A model generated the notes under the pieces. That model saw nothing but the letters and a program-made list of their open reading frames with translations. It was not told the origin of the DNA and made no database searches. Both the position numbers and the translations under genes were made by a program. Below, piece after piece: positions 1 through 9,825 of a stretch of DNA of 64,000 nucleotides. The stretch is from an uncultured Pontibacter sp. (GTDB lineage Bacteria; Bacteroidota; Bacteroidia; Cytophagales; Hymenobacteraceae), in contig NZ_CANLMZ010000002.1 of NCBI RefSeq assembly GCF_947492645.1, forward strand, positions 62,001 through 126,000. The letters run 5' to 3'. Positions within the stretch are counted from its first letter, which is position 1; each line of letters opens with the position of its first letter.

Positions 1-1517
1 GCCAATTAGAGAATCTCAGCTTTCAATCTGCCTGGGATAAATTGTATGCAGGGTGTTCTTGGGGTACAGTATTTCAGAGCCGTGCTTTTGTGGATACCTG
101 GTACCGAGTATACAAGGAACGGCAGGAGCCAATACTTATAGTAGCTGAACATAAAGGCCGCCTTACTGGCTTAGTAGCACTTACTAAAGAAAATGGTAGT
201 AAGTTAATAACAGGGGCCGGAGTAAATGAAGCAGGGTATCATGTGTGGTTATCAGAAAATGACTTCGGCGATTTATTTATAACAGAGGCGCTGCATGAGC
301 TTACATCAAAATTCCCACAGTATAAGCTACTATTTAAGCATATTCCACCTCAGGCACCCTTAGCATGGGTGGAGCATGATCAGGAGCTAGAAAAGCGTTG
401 CGTGCTAAGAACGTTCAGCCGTCCTCTAATGGATTTTAAGACTCCGGATTTAATCATTCAATTTAACAAGAAAAGCTACAGGAGTAAGGTTGCCAAGCTT
501 AGGAAGCTAGGTAACATGCGTTTCGAAAGAATTATAGACAGGGAGCATTTTGCGTCTGTACTAGACGAACTAAACAGGCAGTTTGATTTTCGCAAGGCTG
601 CCACGCTAAATATCACGCCTTTTCGTAGCGAACCTCTAAAAAAAGATTTGCAGTTAGCCTTATTTGACCAAGGCTTGCTTTATGTAACTGTACTGCTTGT
701 TAATGAGACACTTGTTGCTGCAAATATTGATACAATTGGAAAAGGCAATTGGGTATTCGGGGTAGGAATAAATGCTCACAACCCTACATTCGGGAAATAC
801 TCCCCCGGTATTGTGAGCTTTTTACTTCTGGGGCAGCGCCTTTTCGAAGAAGGGGTAGAAGTATACGACCTAACGACAGGAGGCCACAGTTACAAAGAAG
901 GATTGGTAAATGCACATGACCAGGTGTACGAGTTAAGTATTGGAGGACCTAATTATAGAGTAAAGGCGGTAGCTAAAGAGAAATTATTAATCGCTGTCAA
1001 GCAACGCCTTCGTAAGCTGGGGGTAGAGCCTTACGAGTTACGGGCACGGTGGATGCAGCTGCGGGAGCAGCTAAAGTTACTTAATGGGGCAGGAGGTGTT
1101 CAATTGCTCTACGCCGCGCTGTTTAAGCCTAAGGTAAAGTGTTATACTTTACAGCATCAACTTTCTGACCAGCTGGAAAACATTACGATAAACTGCTTAG
1201 ACGATTTATTGTGCTTTAAACAAAAGGGTGGCGCTTTGACACGCTGGGATTTCTCTAAAGAAGCAGAGCGACGCCTACAAGCAGGGGAGCAGGTTTTTTC
1301 ATTAAGTGAAAACGGGGTGCTGCTGTGCTGTGCCTGGTTATCAGCTACCTCTGGTGCAGCAGTTATTTCCGGGGTATACTATCATCATTCTGGCTTGGCT
1401 GTAGTAGTCCCTTTTCTTGTTTCAGTAGCTCGTTCTGTAGGGCCGCATGCAGTAGTGGCAGCAGAAGATACAAGGTTACAGCGCATGCTAGAGGGAGCAG
1501 GTTTCAAGGTAGTTTGA
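1..1517 (+). CDS. GNAT/CelD-like acetyltransferase, paralog 1 (5' end cut by window)
   Basis: First of four tandem paralogs. The reading frame is open from the first bases, and the residues before the first in-frame start-like codon (TTG at 42) already match the paralogs (FQSAWDKLY), so the gene begins upstream of the window. Visible parts are a conserved N-terminal block (SWGTVFQSRAFV, QEPILIV), then a central region with RSKVAKLRKLG and FDFRKAATLN typical of the BioF2/CelD-like acetyltransferase family (Acetyltransf_6), then a C-terminal block of about 110 residues starting NCLDDLL and LTRWDF that all four paralogs share. Family members N-acylate sugars or polysaccharide precursors, so a role in decorating the EPS encoded downstream is inferred from position. 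The C-terminal block could be a degenerate second GNAT half, but this is not established. Base composition is moderate throughout, unlike paralogs 3 and 4. Confidence 0.8.
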   Translation, partial: QLENLSFQSAWDKLYAGCSWGTVFQSRAFVDTWYRVYKERQEPILIVAEHKGRLTGLVALTKENGSKLITGAGVNEAGYHVWLSENDFGDLFITEALHELTSKFPQYKLLFKHIPPQAPLAWVEHDQELEKRCVLRTFSRPLMDFKTPDLIIQFNKKSYRSKVAKLRKLGNMRFERIIDREHFASVLDELNRQFDFRKAATLNITPFRSEPLKKDLQLALFDQGLLYVTVLLVNETLVAANIDTIGKGNWVFGVGINAHNPTFGKYSPGIVSFLLLGQRLFEEGVEVYDLTTGGHSYKEGLVNAHDQVYELSIGGPNYRVKAVAKEKLLIAVKQRLRKLGVEPYELRARWMQLREQLKLLNGAGGVQLLYAALFKPKVKCYTLQHQLSDQLENITINCLDDLLCFKQKGGALTRWDFSKEAERRLQAGEQVFSLSENGVLLCCAWLSATSGAAVISGVYYHHSGLAVVVPFLVSVARSVGPHAVVAAEDTRLQRMLEGAGFKVV

Positions 1518-1552
1518 TCAATTTTGAAATGACACATTTTAGATGGTAAGGT

Positions 1553-3166
1553 ATGCAGCAAGTTTACATCCGTAAAGTGGGAACAGAAGAAATAAGCCTG
1601 TCAGAAGTTTTAGTGGGAGAGGCCGTATACCGCCTGTTACAGGATGAGGATTTTATCGCGGATTGGGATGTGCTATATAATAATTGCCCCTGGAGTACTG
1701 TTTTTCAAAGCCCGACCTTTGTTAAAACCTGGTTTTTGCTTCATAAGGAGCTGCAGGAGCCAATTTTGGTTAAAGCAGAGCGAAACGGATGCCTTGTAGG
1801 CCTGTTATCTTTGACAAGAGAGTATAACAGTTCTAATATTAGAGGTGCAGGTGCCTGGGATGCCGAGTATCATGTATGGCTTGCTTTGGAAAATCATACA
1901 AATGAATTTATCAAAGAAGCTCTTCGCCGGGTGCAACTCAAATTTCCTGCCCATGTTATTTCTTTTCATTATATACCTGCTGGGGTGCCTGTTGCCTGGG
2001 TAAAAGATGACGCATGGTGGCAGCAGAGGTGTGTGCTGGAGCAGGTTGATCGCCCTTTGATGGAAATTGACGAAAGTTATTTTACCAATGAGCTAAAGAA
2101 AAAAAACAGGCGTGAAAAAATTAACCGTCTTAAACGGATTGGAGAATTGAGTTTTGTGCGCATCACAGACGATGCGCAATTCTCAGAAGTGCTGGATGAA
2201 CTGACAACACAATTTGACTTGAGAAAAGGAGCAATGTTCAATAAATGCCCCTTTAAAGACTCCCCCTTATCTAAAGAACTGCTAAAGGTTTACTTTAAAA
2301 AAGGCTTGTTGCATGCTACTGTCCTAAAACTTAATGGCCTCGTAATTGCCTCAAATGTAAGCTTTATGAGTGGCAGTTGGCTGCATTTACAGGGATTAAA
2401 CTCTCATTCTGCTTCTCATGCAAAGTTCTCACCTGGTATACTTGCCTTTTTGATGTTAGGAAAAATGCTTGCTGAAGAGGGGTATGATGTGTTTGATTTG
2501 ACACCAGGTGGCGATACTTATAAAGATGGACTTGCCAATAAATATGACCACGCCTATAACCTTACAGTAGGAGGGTATGGCCTTCGTGCAAAGCACAAGC
2601 TAAAAAGTTTTTTCCTAAAGCCGTTAAAGGCAGGCCTGCGCCAACGGGGCTACAACCCTCTGGAGATCAGGTTTGGTTGGTACAAGCTTAGGGAGCGGCT
2701 TCGAATAGCTTATGCAGCTGGGCCAGCAGAATATCTATTGGGTTTATCTAAGCTACTGCTTAAGTCGGAGAGGACATTTGCACTTGCTAAAATAAGCGCA
2801 TCTGCTGTTGCTGTTAATGTTAACTGCCTTGATGATCTTTTATGGTTTGATCAGCAAGGTGGCTTATTAACACGCTGGGACTTTCTATCAGATTGCCAGG
2901 CGCGCTTAGAGGCTGGGCAGCAGCCTTTAACCCTCAGGACAGGCAGCCGGCTTCTTTGCTGCGCCTGGCTTGTGCCAGGCAGCCTCCAAATTAACGGCCT
3001 GTACTGCCACAAGCAAGCTTTTAGTAGTTTAGCTAATTTCTTGGCTGGTGTAACTCAGCATGCAGGTACCGACGCTGTTTTATTGCTGCGGGATCGGGAA
3101 TTGTTAGCTGTCTTGAAAAAGATGAGCGTACGGCCAGATAAACTTGATCTTGCCTATCAGAGTTAA
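1553..3166 (+). CDS. GNAT/CelD-like acetyltransferase, paralog 2
   Basis: A 537-residue protein with the same order of blocks as its neighbours: a short divergent leader, CPWSTVFQSPTFV near residue 45, QEPILVKAE, a central Acetyltransf_6-like region (KINRLKRIGELSF, FDLRKGAMFN, DLTPGGDTYKDGL), and a C-terminal block (NCLDDLLWF, LTRWDF, LLCCAWL). The ATG at 1553 lies 36 bases after the previous stop, so co-transcription is likely. No signal peptide or membrane span is seen, which fits a cytoplasmic enzyme acting on a nucleotide sugar or lipid-linked precursor. The acyl donor and acceptor cannot be read from sequence. Its C-terminal block is a diverged homologue of the GC-rich version in paralogs 3 and 4. 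Confidence 0.8.
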   Translation: MQQVYIRKVGTEEISLSEVLVGEAVYRLLQDEDFIADWDVLYNNCPWSTVFQSPTFVKTWFLLHKELQEPILVKAERNGCLVGLLSLTREYNSSNIRGAGAWDAEYHVWLALENHTNEFIKEALRRVQLKFPAHVISFHYIPAGVPVAWVKDDAWWQQRCVLEQVDRPLMEIDESYFTNELKKKNRREKINRLKRIGELSFVRITDDAQFSEVLDELTTQFDLRKGAMFNKCPFKDSPLSKELLKVYFKKGLLHATVLKLNGLVIASNVSFMSGSWLHLQGLNSHSASHAKFSPGILAFLMLGKMLAEEGYDVFDLTPGGDTYKDGLANKYDHAYNLTVGGYGLRAKHKLKSFFLKPLKAGLRQRGYNPLEIRFGWYKLRERLRIAYAAGPAEYLLGLSKLLLKSERTFALAKISASAVAVNVNCLDDLLWFDQQGGLLTRWDFLSDCQARLEAGQQPLTLRTGSRLLCCAWLVPGSLQINGLYCHKQAFSSLANFLAGVTQHAGTDAVLLLRDRELLAVLKKMSVRPDKLDLAYQS

Positions 3167-3195
3167 GGTTTGTGCAAAATTTTTTAAGGGGGAAT

Positions 3196-4791
3196 ATGGC
3201 TCAATCCTGTATTAGTCGAGAAAGTGAGGTGGCAACTAAAAGCCTGGAGATATTAGTAGGCGTACAGGTATTCAAGGCCTTAGAAGATGTGCGATTTCAG
3301 GATGAGTGGGACAGACTTTACGAAAGGTGTAGGTGGAGTACCGTTTTTCAGGGACGTGCCTTCACCTCGACGTGGTATAAAATTCATTCTGAGCGGCAGG
3401 AGCCGGTGTTGGTCCGGGCAGTACAGGGTGGGCGCCTAACTGGATTGCTACTGCTTTCAAGTATAAAAGGGAGTGCTTTGCTTGTTGGAGCCGGTAACGC
3501 AGATGCAGAGTACCAAACCTGGCTTTCAGATGATGACTCGGATGAATTTATGCCTAATGCTTTAAGCCTTGTAATAGATTCTTTCCCGTATCATAGAATA
3601 ACTATAATGTACATACCTGGCAATGTCCCTTTAAATTGGGTTGTAACTACAGCGAGGTGGCGCTCCCGCTGTATTGTGCACACAGTTAGAAGGCCAATTA
3701 TAGATTTAAGTAAGTCTAATGTGAAAGCTTTATTTGCTAAGAAGGAATTCAGGAAAAAGGTAAATAAGCTAAAAGGCAGGGGAGAAGTTTCTTTTGAACA
3801 CATTACAGATTACCAGAGGTTTTCAGATATTTTGGATATTCTGGTAGTGCAGCATGATTTCAGAAAAGGGGCAAAGTATAACGCTCTTGAATTCAAGAGC
3901 GATTTATTGAAGAAGCACTTCTTTCTGGCCCTCTTCAAACAAGGTGTGTTACATGCAACTGTTTTGAAGCTAGACGAAGAAATTGTCGCTTCAGTTGTCG
4001 GTACAAGAGGTAAGAAGTGGTTTCTTCTGGTGGGAATAAACACGCATGCTCCTGCATATGCAGATTACTCTACCGGGTACATACTATTTATAATGCTGGC
4101 TGAATTTTTAGTTAATACTGGTTTTGTGTTTTTTGATCTGACACCCGGTGGTGAGTCGTATAAAGAAAGACTTGCAAACATGCACACGTATGCATATAAG
4201 TTAGTAATAACGACTCCTTTGCAAGCAAGTGTGCTTAACAAGGTTATCAACCCAGTACAAAATTTAGCAAAAGCGAGCTTCGTGAGAAATGGCTATAAGC
4301 TTCGCGAAATAAAGATGAGGTTTTATCGGCTGAGAGAGCAGTTTTTAGCAGCTTCTGCAGCAGGACCAAAAGTATGGGTTACAGGCATCTGGGGGAAAAT
4401 AAGCGGTGGGTGTTATTTCCTTCTTCCGCCTTCAGGTTCCGTGGGCGCTGCATCTGGTTTGCGGCGGGGTAGCCTCTCCGACCTGCTGGACTTTGGGCAA
4501 GGGGGCGGGCTGCTGACGCGGTGGGACTTTCTGGCTCAAGCGGAGCGCCGCCTTCAGGCGGGGCAGGAGCCGCTCACCCTGAGCCGAGAGGGGCTGCTGC
4601 TGTGCTGCGTCTGGCTGCTGCCGGGCGGGGAGCTGGAGGGGCTCTACTGCCACAGAGGCCGGGAGGGTGAGCTTGCAGGCTTTCTGGCCGCGGTGGCCGA
4701 GCATGCCGGAGAGGGGGCGCGGGTGCTCGTGCGGGAGCCGAGCCTGAGGCGTGCACTTGAGAGAGCAGGGGTATGTGGTATTAATGTTTAA
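3196..4791 (+). CDS. GNAT/CelD-like acetyltransferase, paralog 3, with GC-rich 3' segment
   Basis: About 531 residues. I chose the ATG at 3196 because an AAGGGGG stretch lies just before it; a GTG at 3172 in the same frame is the longer alternative. The order of blocks matches the paralogs: CRWSTVFQGRAF, QEPVLVRA, a central acetyltransferase-like region with EFRKKVNKLKG, HDFRKGAKYN and DLTPGGESYKERL, then the C-terminal block from about residue 418. The last roughly 320 bases switch abruptly from an AT-leaning composition to very GC-rich codons, and this segment is almost identical to the end of paralog 4 while the rest of the two genes is well diverged. That points to gene conversion or recombinational replacement of the 3' end. 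The substrate is unknown. Confidence 0.8.
   Translation: MAQSCISRESEVATKSLEILVGVQVFKALEDVRFQDEWDRLYERCRWSTVFQGRAFTSTWYKIHSERQEPVLVRAVQGGRLTGLLLLSSIKGSALLVGAGNADAEYQTWLSDDDSDEFMPNALSLVIDSFPYHRITIMYIPGNVPLNWVVTTARWRSRCIVHTVRRPIIDLSKSNVKALFAKKEFRKKVNKLKGRGEVSFEHITDYQRFSDILDILVVQHDFRKGAKYNALEFKSDLLKKHFFLALFKQGVLHATVLKLDEEIVASVVGTRGKKWFLLVGINTHAPAYADYSTGYILFIMLAEFLVNTGFVFFDLTPGGESYKERLANMHTYAYKLVITTPLQASVLNKVINPVQNLAKASFVRNGYKLREIKMRFYRLREQFLAASAAGPKVWVTGIWGKISGGCYFLLPPSGSVGAASGLRRGSLSDLLDFGQGGGLLTRWDFLAQAERRLQAGQEPLTLSREGLLLCCVWLLPGGELEGLYCHRGREGELAGFLAAVAEHAGEGARVLVREPSLRRALERAGVCGINV
4447..4765 (+). repeat. GC-rich 3' segment shared with paralog 4, copy A
   Basis: Aligned by eye with 6131-6449 at a constant offset of 1684 bases and no gaps. 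I counted about 16 differences over about 319 bases, or roughly 95% identity. The segment starts at GCTGCATCTGG and encodes the C-terminal block (SLSDLL, LTRWDFLAQAERR, LLLCCVWL, GLYCHRGREGE, VLVREPS). It is visibly much richer in G and C than the 1.2 kb of the same gene before it. Confidence 0.9.
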
Positions 4792-4846
4792 TAAATTTTA
4801 CTAATACTTCAAGTTTACCTGACGCCTTCAAAATGTAGTTATCAAC

Positions 4847-6475
4847 ATGGAACACCTCCTTACAAAAAACCAAAGCTCAGAAGCAACAATTGCAGAACCA
4901 TTTGCAGTTGAGTTGTTGATGGGAGATGCAGTATATGCAGCGCTCGATAAACCCGTATTTCAAACTGCCTGGGACCAGCTCTACGAGTCTTGTTCATGGG
5001 GAACTGTCTTTCAGAGTAGATTATTTGTTGCCTCCTGGTATCATATTTACTGCAAACAACAAGAGCCGGTGCTAATATATGCAAGGCATGAAAACAGCTT
5101 TTTGGGTTTAATGGCACTTACCTATGATGCTGAAAGCAAAGTGCTAACTGGGGCGGGAAAAGACGAGGCTTGCTATCATGTGTGGCTTGCTGATAGTGAA
5201 TTCGGGGACGTTTTTGCCGCTAGGGCTCTGAATGAACTTATCAGTAAATTTAAGGATACCATCATAGATTTTAATGAACTACCCTCTGATACTCCGCTTA
5301 GTTGGCTCGAGTATGATGCTGGTTTACGCGAGCGAGGTGTGCTACAAATTCTTAAACGGCCCTTGATGGATTTTAAGGCACCAAACGCTGCCAGACTAAT
5401 TTCTTCGAATGGGATTGATAGCAAACTAAAGCGATTGAAGCGGTTGGGCGATGTGAGCTTTGAGCGCATTACTTGCCATGACTGCTTTGTTTCTATTCTC
5501 GATGAGATAAATGACCAATTTGACTTCAGGAAAGGTGCCACGTTAAATCTGAGCCCTTTCAAAAATGAGCCTCTTAAAAAGGAACTGCAGCTGGCGCTTT
5601 TCAGGCAGGGATTACTCTATGTAGCTGTATTGCGTGTAGGCGGTCAGTTAGTGGCATCAGTTACAGGCGTGATTGGCCGGGATAATTGTATTAACGGTTT
5701 TACAAATACATATGCCCCTTCTTATGCAAAATACTCCCCGGGCATTGTGAGCTTTATTTTGCTAGGAAAACAGCTGTATAACGAAGGTATAGCATTTTAT
5801 GACTTAACTACTGGAGGGCACGGCTATAAGGATAGGCTTGCAAATGCTTACGATGAGGTATACATATTGCAGATAAGAGGTAAACATGCACGTATTGTGG
5901 ATGAGACTAAAGCCTTAATAAGGTCTAATGTGAAGGGGCTACTGCAGCGAATTGGGGTGAAACCTAGGGTTGTTAGAAATGATATAAGGTTTATCTTGTC
6001 AAAACAGAAAGAGCAGTTCCGTGCCATATCAGCTGCAGGGGCTGCTACTGCTGCACAGGGCCTTGCTTCGCGGCTGGGGCTCTTTGGCAAAGGCTACTAC
6101 TACCTTCTTCCAACTTCCGGATCTTTGGATGCTGCATCTGGTTTGCGGCGGGCTAGCCTCTCCGACCTGCTGAACTTTGGGCAACGGGGCGGGCTGCTGA
6201 CGCGGTGGGACTTTCTGGCTCAAGCGGAGCGTCGGCTTCAGGCGGGGCAGGAGCCGCTCACCCTGAGCCGAGAGGGGCTGCTGCTGTGCTGCGTCTGGCT
6301 GCTGCTGGGCGGGGAGCTGGAGGGGCTCTACTGCCACAGGGGCCGGGAGGGTGAGCTTGCGGGCTTTCTGGCCGCGGCGGCCGAGTATGCCGGAGAGGGT
6401 GCGCGGGTGCTCGTGCGGGAGCCGAGCCAGAGGCGTGCACTTAAGAAGGCAGGCTTTGCCATTGCTAACGCATAA
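4847..6475 (+). CDS. GNAT/CelD-like acetyltransferase, paralog 4, with GC-rich 3' segment
   Basis: A 542-residue protein starting at the ATG at 4847. The N-terminal 400 residues most resemble paralog 1 (CSWGTVFQSRLFV, LTGAGKDEACYHVWL, LMDFKAPN, FDFRKGATLNLSPF, DLTTGGHGYKDRL), while the C-terminal 125 residues are nearly identical to paralog 3. This mosaic pattern shows that the two halves of the gene have different histories. The central region carries the Acetyltransf_6-like features of CelD/BioF2-type N-acyltransferases. A strong palindromic terminator follows the stop, so this is the last gene of the four-gene group. A role in modifying exopolysaccharide precursors is inferred from the neighbouring EPS locus. 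Confidence 0.8.
   Translation: MEHLLTKNQSSEATIAEPFAVELLMGDAVYAALDKPVFQTAWDQLYESCSWGTVFQSRLFVASWYHIYCKQQEPVLIYARHENSFLGLMALTYDAESKVLTGAGKDEACYHVWLADSEFGDVFAARALNELISKFKDTIIDFNELPSDTPLSWLEYDAGLRERGVLQILKRPLMDFKAPNAARLISSNGIDSKLKRLKRLGDVSFERITCHDCFVSILDEINDQFDFRKGATLNLSPFKNEPLKKELQLALFRQGLLYVAVLRVGGQLVASVTGVIGRDNCINGFTNTYAPSYAKYSPGIVSFILLGKQLYNEGIAFYDLTTGGHGYKDRLANAYDEVYILQIRGKHARIVDETKALIRSNVKGLLQRIGVKPRVVRNDIRFILSKQKEQFRAISAAGAATAAQGLASRLGLFGKGYYYLLPTSGSLDAASGLRRASLSDLLNFGQRGGLLTRWDFLAQAERRLQAGQEPLTLSREGLLLCCVWLLLGGELEGLYCHRGREGELAGFLAAAAEYAGEGARVLVREPSQRRALKKAGFAIANA
6131..6449 (+). repeat. GC-rich 3' segment shared with paralog 3, copy B
   Basis: Partner of 4447-4765. Identity falls off on both sides: upstream of the GCTGCATCTGG junction only patches such as CCTTCTTCC are shared, and the last few codons diverge. 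Confidence 0.9.
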
Positions 6476-6524
6476 TTTACTCAAGTAGCCATAGCTGAAT
6501 TTTACTTCAACTCATACTTTTGGG

Positions 6525-6583
6525 TATAATGACATAAGGGGGCTTTTTGTATTAGATACAAAAAGCCCCCTTATGTCATTATA
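6525..6583. terminator. Perfect 28-bp inverted repeat, likely terminator of the GNAT group
   Basis: Arms 6525-6552 and 6556-6583 are perfectly complementary around a 3-base loop. The core is GGGGGC/GCCCCC flanked by CTTTTTG/CAAAAAG, so the U-rich tract lies inside the extended stem rather than after it. It sits 49 bases after the paralog 4 stop and no gene follows for 800 bases. Termination is inferred from position and stability. Confidence 0.7.
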
Positions 6584-7409
6584 AGCTTTTGCCAATTTCC
6601 AAAATCGGCTGTGGTAGATTTACAGCCTCCTGTGCGTATTCTTTCTTGTCTGGCTATGTGTTTTGTGCAAATTGCTTGCAAGAGTCATTTGCTGTCTTCT
6701 CATTGCTTAATTCCTTTTGTTAAATTCTGTATAATCAACTGTAAATTATAATAAGTTGTACGTTTTTCTGTTAGTACAAATGTGTTTGTATTGTACTTTA
6801 ATCTTTCTGTCTTCTTTCGAAATTTGTACTAAATAGGTATTTTGTAAGTGCGTTTGATATGATTTATGAGTTTAAGCGATATAACACTTTTGTTTTGACC
6901 CTGCTAGTTGCAAACCTGTGTTGAATGGGCTAATCTTTTGATCATAAATAAATTAAAGTCTGGATAAAAAAGGATTCACTTTTTGCTTTAAAAAGTTTGC
7001 CGTTTACCATGTAATTTTAAATAAATAAGTAAGGCGTGCAAATATATAAAGATGTTAATGTATTGTTTTTCATAGTGTTATGTGAAATTAAATGCTTGAA
7101 AAAATTGCAATTACGTTGACTTTGTAAATAAGTTATGTAAATATTCTATGAATTTAGCTATTGACTGTTGCAGCTAAAAAAAATTGTATAGTTTTGCCTC
7201 AGATAAAAATATAACAAGGTTTATAATTGTATTATTCTTCTTGATGTATTTGTGGTGATTTGTTTGAGAGATAAGGCTGAGGTTTGCTTTTAAATAAATA
7301 CGACTGTCTAGTAAGTTTGAGAAGAACACATAAATTAAAAGGATTTCAGAATGGCAAAAATCTACATAAAATAAATATAGTACAACTTATCAACTTTTAG
7401 CCAAATTTT
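6584..7409 (+). other. Long AT-rich intergenic region upstream of the EPS locus
   Basis: About 830 bases with no credible open reading frame on either strand. It is strongly AT-rich with many short A and T runs, which suits the promoter region of a regulated surface-polysaccharide locus. One candidate Bacteroidetes promoter is annotated separately at 7167-7196. No tRNA, IS remnant or known riboswitch was recognised. Confidence 0.6.
7167..7196 (+). promoter_or_regulatory. Candidate Bacteroidetes promoter for the first lyase gene
   Basis: TAGTTTTG at 7189-7196 matches the -7 box TAnnTTTG, and GTTG at 7167-7170 lies 18 bases upstream where a -33 element is expected. It would give a 5' untranslated region of about 205 bases before the ATG at 7410. 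The call rests on consensus matching only, in AT-rich DNA where chance matches are common. Confidence 0.4.
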
Positions 7410-8693
<1,284 letters not shown>

Positions 8694-8740
8694 TTTATAA
8701 TGTAATCTAGCAGGTATACCTTAGAGTTTTCAAATCTGCA

Positions 8741-8794
8741 ACTAAAACAAGAAAGCCTCCAGCGCAATTGCGCTGGAGGCTTTCTTGTTTTAGT
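8741..8794. terminator. Perfect 54-base palindrome, bidirectional terminator
   Basis: The halves 8741-8767 and 8768-8794 are exact reverse complements. The GC-rich core GCCTCCAGCGC is flanked by CTTTCTTGTTTT, giving a U-rich 3' side in both directions. It ends the lyase transcript 48 bases after its stop. The rest of the 325-base gap (8694-9018) is AT-rich with no gene, and a promoter for the export operon is expected there. Confidence 0.85.
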
Positions 8795-9018
8795 TGGCTA
8801 CGGTTCCTGGTATATATACGTGCAAATCCCATGCATGCGAGCACTTTAATGCACTAGCAGTTAAGTTTGTTGCTTTACAATTTTATATTTAAAATGAGAA
8901 TAACAAAACATTATTGTGATCGTATAAATGGTATCCTTTGTTGTTAGAATATGATTGTTTTAATATATTATACCTCTAACATAGGCATTGTTTTTTCCAG
9001 TATTATTAATTTTTGCTT

Positions 9019-9813
9019 ATGGGAAACTTATTCAAGACGAGGTTATCAAATACTGCCATACTAGTTTTAATGTTAATCTTTACATCATGTGTCCATACAC
9101 GTGAAGCTGTGTATTTTGATGGCGTTAAAAATGCTGAATTTACAGGCGATATAGGAAATTTAGAGCCTGTGATTCAAGAGAATGACCTTCTTAGCATAAC
9201 TGTAAGCAGCTTAAATCCTGAGGCCTCACAGTTGTTTAACGTGTCCAACGTTGCCATTTCCCAAATGTCTACTATATCTGGCTCTATGGTTCAGGCATCT
9301 GGATATTTAGTAGACCAGGACGGGTTTATCCAGTTTCCTTTTCTGGGTAACCTGAAAGCTGCTGGTATGACGAAAAAAGAGCTGCAGAAAGGTATCACGA
9401 CACAACTAGTTAGGCAAAAGCTTTTATTAGAGCCCATCGTCAATATCCGTTACCTTAATTATAAAGTATCGGTACTTGGCGAAGTTGCCCGTCCATCCGT
9501 ATTAACCATCCCTAACGAAAAAGTAACGCTGTTAGAAGCTCTCGGACTTGCAGGAGACCTCACCATATATGCCAAGCGAGACAATGTGCTCTTGATTAGA
9601 GAAGAAAACGGCAAAAAGAAACTTATGCGAATTGATCTTACATCTGATGAGATTTTTTCGTCACCCAACTATTACCTCCGACCTAACGACATAATCTATG
9701 TGGAGCCCAACAAGTCGAAAGTAGCCAGTACAAGCAGAGTGAACCAGTGGCTGCCTTTGATGTTTAGTGCCTTGTCTTTTGGAATTATTGCTGTTGACCG
9801 TTTAGCCAGATAA
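9019..9813 (+). CDS. Polysaccharide export outer-membrane lipoprotein (Wza/BexD-like)
   Basis: A 264-residue protein. The ATG at 9019 is preferred over a TTG at 9013 because it gives a compact lipoprotein signal ending FTSC at residue 24. The poly-export domain follows at about residues 45-130 (VIQENDLLSITVSSLNP, GYLVDQDGFIQFPFLG), then an SLBB-like segment (VLGEVARPSVLTIPN, TLLEALGLAGDL) and a C-terminal hydrophobic segment near WLPLMFSALSFG, as is common in Bacteroidetes versions. It forms the outer-membrane channel for exopolysaccharide. The co-polymerase kinase gene follows after 12 bases, a typical export pair. Confidence 0.92.
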   Translation: MGNLFKTRLSNTAILVLMLIFTSCVHTREAVYFDGVKNAEFTGDIGNLEPVIQENDLLSITVSSLNPEASQLFNVSNVAISQMSTISGSMVQASGYLVDQDGFIQFPFLGNLKAAGMTKKELQKGITTQLVRQKLLLEPIVNIRYLNYKVSVLGEVARPSVLTIPNEKVTLLEALGLAGDLTIYAKRDNVLLIREENGKKKLMRIDLTSDEIFSSPNYYLRPNDIIYVEPNKSKVASTSRVNQWLPLMFSALSFGIIAVDRLAR

Positions 9814-9825
9814 TCTTTTATAATT

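Noticed and set aside
4432-4756. Minus-strand open frames in the GC-rich acetyltransferase 3' ends, also at 6029-6484
   Set aside because: High GC removes stop codons from all frames; the plus-strand frame continues the conserved protein and the minus-strand ones are Pro/Ala/Arg-rich shadows.
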